NCBI GenBank assembly: GCA_017535925.1
Contig: JAFXTD010000034.1
Span: forward strand, 18,529-82,528
Source of the DNA: Selenomonadaceae bacterium
Lineage (GTDB): Bacteria > Bacillota > Negativicutes > Selenomonadales > Selenomonadaceae
Direction of reading: 5' to 3'
DNA length: 64,000 nucleotides
Shown: piece by piece, positions 18,213-25,342 of the stretch
Position numbering within the stretch: the stretch's first letter is position 1
Layout of the letters: every line of letters starts with the position of its first letter
The notes under the pieces: generated by a model
Database searches by the model: none
Told to the model about the DNA's origin: nothing
Seen by the model: only the letters and a program-made list of their open reading frames with translations
Translations under genes and position numbers: made by a program

Positions 18213-18273
18213 ACGCGCTGTGAATTTTATTTGCAAGTTTTTTGTTGACAGTGAATAAAGGAGAATTTTTCAG

Positions 18274-19587
18274 ATGGCAATCGAAAGTTTTCATTGCAGT
18301 TTATGCGGACGGCGAGTAAAAATTCAGAGCCGCGCAGATATGCCCGTGCTTGACCCAAATACCGGCTTCGGCATTTGCAAGAACTGTATCAAAAATATTT
18401 ATAACTTTATCGAAGAAGATGAACGACGCAATTCGCGCACGAACAAAAAAAATTTCAACAGCCAACTCGGCGAACTCTTGGCGAAAAATAAACCGCATGT
18501 CATTAAAGAATATCTTGACGAATTTATAATCATGCAGGAGCGTGCGAAGAAAATTTTATCTGTTGCGGCGTACAATCACTACAAGCGCATGAAATATGAC
18601 TTGGATAATCACGGCGGCGATGAGGAAATTGATAAATCGAACGTCATAATTATGGGACCGACGGGTTGCGGCAAGACTGCGATGTTAAGTCACTTGTCGA
18701 GGCTTTTGGATATTCCTTTCGCCGTGACGGATGCCTCAAGCTTGACGGAGGCGGGCTTTGTCGGAGCGGATGTTGAAGTTGCCGTGAGAAATCTTTACTA
18801 CGCGGCGGGCAGAGACATTGAAAAGACCGAACACGGAATAATTTATCTGGACGAATTCGACAAGATAGCTCGCAAGTCCGGCGCGAACAATTCCATAACC
18901 GCCGACCCCGGTCACGAAGGCGTTCAGCAAGGCTTGTTAAAAATGTTGGAAGGCAGCGTCGTCGAATTCACCGAGCGCGGTCAACGCAAACACCCCGAAG
19001 CCCCGACAATCAAAGTCGACACGAAAAATATTTTGTTTATCGTCGGCGGCGCGTTCGTCGGCATTGAAAAGATTATTGAGAAGCGCGTTCGCAAGGGCGA
19101 TTCAAATATCGGCTTCGGCTCCGAAATTCCTTCCAAAGAAGACACCGACGCAAAGTTTAACGAGCTGATTCATCAAGTGCGCCCCGAAGATTTAATGAAG
19201 TACGGCATTATTCCCGAAATTATCGGTCGCCTTCCGGTCATTTGCACGCTTGAGACGCTTGACGAGGACGCGCTGTTGAGAATCCTCACCGAGCCGAAAA
19301 ATGCGCCCGTCAAGCAATACGAAAAACTTTTGGCAATGGACAACGTCAAGCTTGAGTTCGAGGAGGAGGCACTTCGTCAAGTCGCTAAGATGGCAATCGA
19401 ACGCAAGACGGGAGCGCGTTCACTCAAAGGCATAATCGAAGACGTGATGCTTGACGTGATGTTTGAAATCCCGAAAACAACAGAGCCTCGCCGCGTCGTG
19501 ATAACGGAGGCTTGCATAAAGGGCGAGGAAAGCCCGAAAATTTTCCCGTTGGAGGAAACAGTCATTTTGTCGAAAGAATCTGCTTAA
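18274..19587 (+). CDS. clpX: ClpX-type AAA+ unfoldase
   Basis: 437 residues. N-terminal C4 zinc finger (C8, C11, C35, C38), Walker A GPTGCGKT (about 128-135), pore loop GFVGADVE, Walker B IIYLDEFDKIA, an RKHP loop, an IGF tripeptide (NIGFGSE) that in ClpX docks on ClpP, and the D2 small domain GARSLKGIIEDVMLD. It unfolds tagged substrates for ClpP. clpP and tig, its usual neighbours, are absent here, and the N-terminal linker is longer than usual, so it could be a second ClpX paralogue. Ribosome site AAGGAG. Confidence 0.88.
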   Translation: MAIESFHCSLCGRRVKIQSRADMPVLDPNTGFGICKNCIKNIYNFIEEDERRNSRTNKKNFNSQLGELLAKNKPHVIKEYLDEFIIMQERAKKILSVAAYNHYKRMKYDLDNHGGDEEIDKSNVIIMGPTGCGKTAMLSHLSRLLDIPFAVTDASSLTEAGFVGADVEVAVRNLYYAAGRDIEKTEHGIIYLDEFDKIARKSGANNSITADPGHEGVQQGLLKMLEGSVVEFTERGQRKHPEAPTIKVDTKNILFIVGGAFVGIEKIIEKRVRKGDSNIGFGSEIPSKEDTDAKFNELIHQVRPEDLMKYGIIPEIIGRLPVICTLETLDEDALLRILTEPKNAPVKQYEKLLAMDNVKLEFEEEALRQVAKMAIERKTGARSLKGIIEDVMLDVMFEIPKTTEPRRVVITEACIKGEESPKIFPLEETVILSKESA

Positions 19588-19599
19588 GGAGGTCTTACC

Positions 19600-20744
19600 T
19601 TGAAAAATTTTGTCAAACTGATTCAGCAGGTTCATGAAGAAAGATTTTCCGTCGTCATGAATCGAATCGCCGCGAAAAAAATTCCCGTTGCCTTTCTGTC
19701 TATCGCGCCTGTCGTTCAAGCCGTTGAGATTACAAAAAATCTTCGCGCTCAAGGTCTCAACATCACGAGGCTTTTTGTCATTGATAATAACCCCCCCCGG
19801 TCAACCTTGACTTTGATGTCATTCACGTGAAAGATGCCGCGCAGATTTATCCGCAGCCCAAATATGTTTTTGTGCAGGGAGAGGTAGAGACAAAGTTCGC
19901 AAAAAAATTCTTGAGCAAAAGCAAAATAATTGCTTTCAACTGTACCGGAAGTTCGGAAGAAGTTTACAACTTTTTTATGGCGCATCTTGACGATTTGCAA
20001 GAAGTTTACGAGTCACTCATTGATGAAGAGTCGAAGAAAACTTTTCGCGGATATTGGCTCGGCAAGTCTTCGGGGCAACTCGCAAGGATTGTCAATTCAG
20101 ATATGCCGCAATACATTTTATCGGGCTTCATTCCAAAGGCGGGTGATGTCGTTATTGATTGCGGAGCTTGCGACGGAAATACTGCCGTTCGGTTTGTCAA
20201 TTTGGGTTGTAAAGTTTATGCCTTTGAGATGGACAGAATAAATTTTCAACTTGCCTCTGCCATTGCGGAGAAATTTGAATTCGTCGTTGAAAATTTTGGG
20301 CTCGGTTTCTTCAAGCACGAGATGACTTATACACATGACAGACAAAATATCGGTGCCAGCAGATTAGATTTAAACGGAAATGAAAAAACTCAAATTATTA
20401 CGTTGGATTCTTATGTCGGTGAAAAAAAATTGCCACACGTCGATTTCATAAAGATGGACGTGGAAGGTGCGGAGCTTGACATTCTCAAAGGTGCGACAAC
20501 AACCATTGCCCGTTTCAAGCCGATTCTTGCGTTCAGTGCCTATCATAAGCTCGACGACTTTTGGACGCTGATGAATTTTGTCAAATCGATTCGCCCCGAT
20601 TATGAATTTGCTATGCGTCAATACGGCAGTTCTCGTGAAGATGTTCCGTTTATTTTCCGAGACGGTCAAGAAGAATTTTTTGATTCTTACGGTCTTGATG
20701 TAAGAATATCAAGTTTCGCGGAATGCGTTTTATTCGCCCGCTGA
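19600..20744 (+). pseudogene. FkbM-family methyltransferase, out of frame at a C8 tract
   Basis: TTG at 19600 follows AAGGAGG. The first frame stops at 19830 after a 63-residue N-terminal part ending FVIDNNPP. The remainder (PVNLDFDVIHVKDAAQ onward) is in another frame and runs to 20744, with the FkbM methyltransferase domain: VIDCGACDGNTAVRFVNLG (motif I) and VDFIKMDVEGAELDILKG. The break is exactly at eight C (19791-19798); nine C would give one protein of about 381 residues. It is therefore either phase-variable in the off state, a pseudogene, or a homopolymer read error. It lies directly after clpX. Confidence 0.8.
19791..19798 (+). repeat. C8 homopolymer tract (candidate contingency tract)
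   Basis: Coding context ATTGATAATAA-C8-GGTCAACCTTG, closely resembling the tract at 10666. Out of frame at this length. Confidence 0.85.
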
Positions 20745-20756
20745 AAATTTTTTATA

Positions 20757-20866
20757 AAGCGATTGACAAAGCCTTTTACCTTGACTTGTTGTTGAGGCAA
20801 ATTTTTTTTGTTGGGGAGGTTTGGCAGAAAAATTTTTAAAGCACACGACGACGGGGGATACAATGT
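20757..20866 (+). repeat. Copy 1 of duplicated glucokinase leader with internal deletion
   Basis: Matches 22279-22386 and 24376-24445: ATTGACAAAGCCTTTT, then GTTGTTGAGGCAAATTTTTT, then GGGGAGGTTTGGCAG. After that copies 1 and 2 jump to ATTTTTAAAGCACACGACG, which lies about 150 bases inside the intact glucokinase gene (24590-24611). So this is a leader plus fused gene fragment with the intervening part deleted, ending in a purine-rich stretch and an ATG. Confidence 0.85.
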
Positions 20867-21451
20867 ATCCCAAAATGTCCTTGTACTGCCACAACGCCTC
20901 CCGACGAGTTAATCGCTTACTGCGACATCAAAAAGGGCGTTTCTTACAATGCCTTTGCTCATTTTTACATCGACGATTACAAGTTTGAAAGTATTTGGTA
21001 TAAGCCGTACAAAGCTCTCGAAAAATTGCGGCAATGCGCCGGCGTTATTACTCCCGACTTCTCGACTTATCAAGACGACCCCGAACCGATTAAAATTTAC
21101 AACACTTACAGAATGCGGGCTTTCGGGCGTTGGCTCACGACATTGGGTTTTCGCGTGATAAATAATGTTCGTTGGGGAACCAAAGAGACGTGGGATTATT
21201 GCTTTGAGGGTATTCCCAAAAACAGCATTGTTTCAATCGGAACGGTTGGTTGCATTAAGGAAAAATGTAATTGGCGACGCTTCGCTGAAGGTCTCGAAGA
21301 AATGATTCGTCGTCTGACACCGAAAATTATTTTGGTGTACGGTTCCGCGCCCGATAAATTTTTCGGCAAATATCGTGAAGCGGGAATTCAAATTCGCGAA
21401 TATCCGAGCCGCACTCACGTTGCTTTTGAAAAGAGAGCGCACCATGAGTAA
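20863..21451 (+). pseudogene. DUF4417 protein, module 1 (frameshift near the 5' end)
   Basis: From the ATG at 20863, three A instead of four at 20872-20875 would give one frame: MYPKCPCTATTPPDELIAY and on through FAHFYIDDYKF, AGVITPDFSTYQ, IKIYNTYRMRAFGRW, NNVRWGTKETWDYCFEGIP, IVSIGTVG and KIILVYGS. These blocks are the DUF4417 pattern, shared with the copy at 22676. As sequenced, the main frame has no start before a TTG at 21026, so only the C-terminal 141 residues could be made. The function of DUF4417 is unknown. The stop overlaps the toxin-like gene start by 8 bases. Confidence 0.7.
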
Positions 21452-21800
21452 GGGCAAAGGCTACGCGTTCTCCGGCACGACGGGCGATATCGTTCACCTG
21501 ATTCAAAATCTGCCGCCAAAACCAAACAAAAAATTTCTCGAAGACTGGAATGACATTACTCACCCTGAAGCGAGGAAAAACTCTACAAATATTAAATATG
21601 AACATAAACAAACAGGATTGCGCGTGCGTTTCGACCCTGCAACGCCGGGAGCACCGGGATTTAACGGAAAAGACCATTGGCACGTTTACAATCCCAATAA
21701 AACAAGCAAAAAAGATGAATATCTTGACGAAAACGCTAATCCAACAAAAAGAAACTCCGACCCGTCGCATATTATACCGAAAGGACAAGGTGACAGTTAA
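21444..21800 (+). CDS. Free-standing polymorphic-toxin-type C-terminal domain, module 1
   Basis: 118 residues with no signal or delivery domain. The text FLEDWNDITHPEARKN, TGLRVRFDPATPGAPGF, NGKDHWHVYNPNKT and HIIPKGQ matches what I recall of C-terminal nuclease-like toxin domains at the ends of YD-repeat and other polymorphic toxins; the conserved D-H-x-H is a plausible catalytic site. The exact family needs a profile search. The start overlaps the DUF4417 stop by 8 bases, and the stop overlaps the next ATG (TAATG), so translation of the three genes is coupled. Confidence 0.65.
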   Translation: MSKGKGYAFSGTTGDIVHLIQNLPPKPNKKFLEDWNDITHPEARKNSTNIKYEHKQTGLRVRFDPATPGAPGFNGKDHWHVYNPNKTSKKDEYLDENANPTKRNSDPSHIIPKGQGDS

Positions 21801-22195
21801 TGACTCTGTATGAACTCAGGGAAAAATACTACTTTCACGACAGCAACATTGAGAAAGTTGATTTCGACGCCGACAAGAAAATCCTCACTCTGGAAATTGA
21901 ATTTTGTTTCTGGTGGCAACCTTGGCACGAAAAAAACAAGCCGTCCAACGGTCTGATTCGTCTGACTTTCGAGGAGGTTTCGCTCTTTGAATACGACGAT
22001 TATATTGCCGACAGAATTTTTTCCGACGAACTCGACAGTGAAATATTGAAGGGGGAACTCGACGAGGAAGGAAACTTAGTGTTTTTCTCCGTTGAGACAT
22101 CCGATTTTTCCGATGATGACGAAGATATTTATTGGCAACTCAAAATCAACGCGGCGAACGTCGAAGTCGAAGAGCTCGAACGATATAATCTTTAG
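21800..22195 (+). CDS. Immunity-like acidic protein, module 1
   Basis: 131 residues, strongly acidic (runs such as SDDDED and EVEELE), with YELREKYYFHDSNIEKVDF at the start and FCFWWQPWHEK near residue 37. Small acidic single-domain proteins translated directly behind a toxin domain are usually its immunity protein; that is the basis of the call. The start motif (LREKYYFHDSNIEKV) resembles a family of small Firmicutes proteins seen in similar positions. The ATG overlaps the toxin stop by one base. Confidence 0.55.
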   Translation: MTLYELREKYYFHDSNIEKVDFDADKKILTLEIEFCFWWQPWHEKNKPSNGLIRLTFEEVSLFEYDDYIADRIFSDELDSEILKGELDEEGNLVFFSVETSDFSDDDEDIYWQLKINAANVEVEELERYNL

Positions 22196-22198
22196 CTT

Positions 22199-22386
22199 GT
22201 AAGTCGTTCGTAAAGTTTCATCAGCTCCGCGACGATTTTCGATTCGTCGTCCAAAAAATTTTGTAATTTTTTTGTCGAAAGTGATTGACAAAGCCTTTTG
22301 CCTTGACTTGTTGTTGAGGCAAATTTTTTTGTTGGGGAGGTTTGGCAGAAAAATTTTTAAAGCACACGACGACGGAGGATACAATG
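22199..22386. repeat. Copy 2 of duplicated glucokinase leader, with minus-strand coding remnant
   Basis: Longest pairwise match is with 24297-24445. The left part (about 22199-22270), read on the minus strand, encodes LQNFLDDESKIVAELMKLYE, matched at 24290-24355 by LQNFLEDESKIVGELMKMYE with mostly conservative changes, so it is the tail of a former gene. The right part holds the hairpin TTTGCCT/AGGCAAA, T7, GGGGAGG, the fused glucokinase fragment, then GGAGG and an ATG opening a 22-codon ORF of no recognised meaning. Confidence 0.8.
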
Positions 22387-22445
22387 ATTTTCAATTTAAA
22401 TAACGCAAGAAGTTTTTTTAAAAAGAACAAGCCATTTGCAAATAC

Positions 22446-22474
22446 TTGACAAAACAAATTTTGACGTTTAAACT
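22446..22474 (+). promoter_or_regulatory. Candidate promoter upstream of module 2
   Basis: TTGACA (22446-22451), 17-base spacer, TAAACT (22469-22474). Followed by a strong GGGAGGTGG site (22486-22494) and a 10-codon ORF starting TTG at 22501. Confidence 0.5.
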
Positions 22475-22485
22475 TAAAGTTATAA

Positions 22486-22570
22486 GGGAGGTGGTATCTA
22501 TTGCTTGTAAAAAAATTCGTCTCTACAAAGTAAAAAAATAACGCCGACAAAGAGAATTGCCGACGCCGTT
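22486..22570 (+). other. Possible remnant of a small toxin gene (low confidence)
   Basis: A strong ribosome site precedes a TTG and only ten codons before TAA, then a second AAAAAATAA and an imperfect inverted repeat (AACGCCG ... CGCCGTT). Promoter, ribosome site, short start, Lys-rich end and hairpin resemble the frame of Firmicutes type I holin-like toxin genes with the middle deleted. This is inference from layout only. The rest of the 22196-22675 gap holds the repeat copy described above and nothing else I recognise. Confidence 0.25.
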
Positions 22571-22675
22571 TGAAAAAAAATATAAGTTCATAAGTATTTT
22601 AACAGGTTTGCAAAAAATATCAACGGCTTTTGGCAATTCCTCTTTTGGCGTGCGAATTTCAAAGGAGGAATTAAA

Positions 22676-23389
22676 ATGACAAACAAAAAGAAAATCAGTG
22701 CCGATTGCAAGGACATGTGAAACGCGTTCATGGTGAAAGGCGCAAAATTTTCCGAGAGCGGCATTCCGTTTTGTCCGACGACTGCGAGAGAAATTCCGCA
22801 AGCACTCATCTCCTACACTGAAGTAAGAGCAACTTACAATCAGCGGATGAAACGCGGCGACAAAAATTTTTTCTTGAACGCTTTTGTCCACTTCTATCAG
22901 CACGATTACAAATTCGACGGAACACGCTGTGGAATATGGTCACAACCTTGGCGAGCCGCAGAAATTTTTCGTCACTTTGCGGGCATCATTACTCCCGACT
23001 TTTCGACCAATCTCGATTTTCCGTTCCCGTTAAAAATTTTCAACACTTATCGAATGAGGGCTTTCGGCTATTGGTACGGCACATTTGGCGGCGCGGTGAT
23101 TAACAATGTTCGTTGGGGCGAGGAAGATACTTTCAGCTGGTGTTTCGACGGTATAGCGCAAAACAGTATCGTTGCCATTGGAACAGTTGCAAGTGGACTG
23201 CACAAGTCTGAAAATCGTGAACTGTTCGAGACCGGCTTTGCAAAACTTCTTGAAGTCTTGAAACCGCATACAATCATTGTTTACGGCTCGGACAAGCTTC
23301 CTTGCTTTGATAGCATAAGGCAAAAAATCAACGTTGTCAGCTTCAAAAGCGAACGCGCCCTTGTCTTCGAGGAAAAAAATCATGTGTAA
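22676..23389 (+). pseudogene. DUF4417 protein, module 2, with in-frame TGA at codon 15
   Basis: ATG at 22676 has an ideal site (AAAGGAGG). The frame reads MTNKKKISADCKDM, then TGA at 22718, then NAFMVKGAKFSESGIPFCP and the full DUF4417 pattern (FVHFYQHDYKFDG, AGIITPDFSTN, LKIFNTYRMRAFGYWYG, NNVRWGEEDTFSWCFDG, IVAIGTVA, TIIVYGSDKL). Without the stop the protein would be about 237 residues; reinitiation at ATG 22730, which lacks a ribosome site, would give 219. Either a nonsense mutation or recoding. The stop overlaps the next start by 8 bases, exactly as in module 1. Confidence 0.72.
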
Positions 23390-23825
23390 GCCTGACAGCG
23401 GACATTTTCATGGCGCGAACGGTAACGGCGGCGGCGCGGCTCCCTCGCTCTTCGACAATAACGGACATGTGACTTATGAAGGAATCAAAGCTCACCGCGA
23501 AGAATTCATGAGCAAATCCGTCGAACAAATCGCCGAACTTCTCAGTCAAAACGGCTACAAGTTTAATATTCGTGATTCAAAAAATCGTGAAAAAACCGGC
23601 TCAACAGCTAAAATAATTGAGATAGCCAATTCGACAAAAGAACGCAATATCAAACAGGTTCAAGTTTCACCTGACGGTAGCAGTCGCCACGGCAATGTTC
23701 CTTACGTAAAAATCAGCACTTCAGATGAGAGTAAAATTAAAGTTATCGACGGCACTCGCGAACAATACAGGACAGACGGAACCGAAAAAGCACGTCTGAT
23801 TTTCAGGAGGGATGATGATGACTGA
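23382..23825 (+). CDS. Free-standing toxin-type domain, module 2
   Basis: 147 residues. After a Gly/Asn-rich start (HFHGANGNGGGAAPSLFDN) comes a domain with SVEQIAELLSQNGYKFNIRD, GSTAKIIEIANSTKERNI, QVQVSPDGSSRHGNVPYVKI and EKARLIF. This pattern resembles C-terminal domains of Firmicutes polymorphic toxins in which K-I-I-x-I and GG-x-H/RHG-x-PYxKI are conserved; I cannot name the family with certainty. No secretion domain is attached. It overlaps DUF4417 upstream and the immunity-like gene downstream by 8 bases each. Confidence 0.62.
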   Translation: MCKPDSGHFHGANGNGGGAAPSLFDNNGHVTYEGIKAHREEFMSKSVEQIAELLSQNGYKFNIRDSKNREKTGSTAKIIEIANSTKERNIKQVQVSPDGSSRHGNVPYVKISTSDESKIKVIDGTREQYRTDGTEKARLIFRRDDDD

Positions 23826-24285
23826 TTTAACGACGCCGATTATACCATACAAAGGCACGGGAATTTTCAAGCTTAATTCTTCTTACGATGAAATCAAATC
23901 TCTTCTTGCAGAACACAACATTTCGTATGAAGAGGAAATTTGGGAAGCAACTGACGTTGATCCGCCGTGGACTGTTATCGGCATACCCAAAGTAGGCGAA
24001 GAATTCGATGCAATAAGCATTACTTTTGCCAAGAACAGGCTCTTTAGGATTTGTCTTTACGAGGATTTTGACGGTAAATTGCCAAATGGAATTCATACCG
24101 GCATGACGATTGAAGAGGCTTTGGAAATTGATAAAAATCTGCGCTATAATGATGATAATGATGAACTTTACGAATCCCCTGACGGTTATTGGCTAGACTA
24201 TCACAGGGGTACACGAAAAATTTTGACAATTCTTATCTTCATTCCGGCATTTGAGCGCGACGACTTTTTCGATTACAAGTGGTGA
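23818..24285 (+). CDS. Immunity-like protein, module 2
   Basis: About 155 residues: TDLTTPIIPYKGTGIFKLN, SYDEIKSLLAEHNISYEEE, GIHTGMTIEEALEIDKNLR. Acidic, soluble and unrelated to the module 1 immunity-like protein, as expected when each toxin domain brings its own partner. Three tandem ATG codons occur (23812, 23815, 23818); the third has the best spacing from AGGAGG at 23805-23810. Its 3' end runs straight into copy 3 of the leader repeat. Confidence 0.55.
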   Translation: MTDLTTPIIPYKGTGIFKLNSSYDEIKSLLAEHNISYEEEIWEATDVDPPWTVIGIPKVGEEFDAISITFAKNRLFRICLYEDFDGKLPNGIHTGMTIEEALEIDKNLRYNDDNDELYESPDGYWLDYHRGTRKILTILIFIPAFERDDFFDYKW

Positions 24286-24296
24286 GGCTTGCTCGT

Positions 24297-24445
24297 AATT
24301 CGTTCATACATTTTCATCAGCTCGCCGACGATTTTTGATTCGTCCTCCAAAAAATTTTGTAATTTTTTTGTCGAAAGTAATTGACAAAGCCTTTTGCCTT
24401 GACTTATTGTTGAGGCAAATTTTTTTGTTGGGGAGGTTTGGCAGT
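24297..24445. repeat. Copy 3 (parental) of the glucokinase leader
   Basis: Same left minus-strand remnant and same hairpin and ribosome site as copy 2, but here joined to the intact ROK gene (GGCAGTGAGAAAAATTTTG). Copies 1 and 2 are derived from this junction by duplication plus internal deletion. Confidence 0.85.
24393..24426 (+). terminator. Hairpin-plus-T7 in the glucokinase leader
   Basis: TTTGCCT (24393-24399) pairs with AGGCAAA (24413-24419), followed by T7, ten bases before the GGGGAGG ribosome site. Ends upstream transcription or attenuates the kinase gene. Conserved in copy 2; in copy 1 a G-to-A change weakens the stem. Confidence 0.6.
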
Positions 24446-25337
24446 GAGAAAAATTTTGACGATAGATGTCGGCGGCACTTTCATAAAGTATGCGGTCGTA
24501 ACAGGTATTCGCTCTTTTAAAATCAACACGCGAAATAAAATTCCCACGCCGAAAAAAAATCACGAGGTATTTTTGGAAGGGCTCGCCGAAATTTTTAAAG
24601 CACACGACGACGCGGAAGGCATTGCGATTTCCATGCCGGGACTTATCGACACGCACAAGGGCGTTTGCATTTCAAGCGGCGCATTGAATTTCAGCAACGG
24701 GCATTGCCTCGCCGAAGAACTTCAAAATATTTGCGGCGTGCCCGTCACGATTGAAAACGATGCAAATTGCGCGGCTCTTGCCGAAGTTCGGTCGGGCAGC
24801 TTGGTCGACGTGAAAAATGCATTCGTTTTGGTCTTCGGGACTTCGATAGGCGGCGCGTTCATTCACAACAGAGAAATTTATCGCGGAAGTCACTTTTGCG
24901 CCGGCGAAATTGCTCCGACCTTTCAAAATATCGGCGAGGTCATTGACGAAAAAAATTCTTATCACCATGCTTTGAGTGCCGTCCTCTTTCAAGAACGTTG
25001 CGCGAAAATTTTGGGCATGCCTCCCGAAGAAGTCACGGGCGAAATGATTTTCGATTTAATCAACGAAAACGATGACGACATGCTCGACGAGCTTTATCGA
25101 TACGCTCAAGCAATCGCGGTCAAGATTTTCAATTTGCAAATGCTCTTCGACCCCGAACGCTTTGCACTCGGCGGCGGCATAAGTTCACAGCAAAGTTTTA
25201 TCGATGCCGTTCAAGACAAACTCGACGAGGTCTGCAAAGCAAGTTTGGATTATCTTCCGCGCCCGCAAATTGTCGCCTGCAAATATCACAACGACGCAAA
25301 TTTACTCGGCGCACTCTATCGCTACTTAAAGAGGTGA
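24444..25337 (+). CDS. ROK-family sugar kinase (glucokinase-like)
   Basis: About 297 residues. ILTIDVGGTFIKYAVV is the phosphate-1 ATP motif, AISMPGLIDTHKGV and VTIENDANCAALAE the sugar site, VLVFGTSIGGAFI phosphate-2, and ALGGGISS the adenosine region. The CxCGxxGCxE zinc motif of many ROK proteins is absent. GTG at 24444 is chosen because GGGGAGG lies about 8 bases upstream. Probably phosphorylates glucose or another hexose. The stop overlaps the start region of metN. Confidence 0.82.
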   Translation: MRKILTIDVGGTFIKYAVVTGIRSFKINTRNKIPTPKKNHEVFLEGLAEIFKAHDDAEGIAISMPGLIDTHKGVCISSGALNFSNGHCLAEELQNICGVPVTIENDANCAALAEVRSGSLVDVKNAFVLVFGTSIGGAFIHNREIYRGSHFCAGEIAPTFQNIGEVIDEKNSYHHALSAVLFQERCAKILGMPPEEVTGEMIFDLINENDDDMLDELYRYAQAIAVKIFNLQMLFDPERFALGGGISSQQSFIDAVQDKLDEVCKASLDYLPRPQIVACKYHNDANLLGALYRYLKR

Positions 25338-25342
25338 ATCGC

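Noticed and set aside
22386..22450. 22-codon ORF after the second leader copy (ATG 22384)
   Set aside because: Good ribosome site but no homology-like features, and the site is part of the duplicated leader; probably a by-product of the junction.
23360..23400. Programmed frameshift joining DUF4417 to the toxin domain at GAAAAAAAT in module 2
   Set aside because: The toxin frame is +1 relative to DUF4417, whereas an A-run slip of this kind gives -1; module 1 has no such run. Overlap reinitiation explains both.
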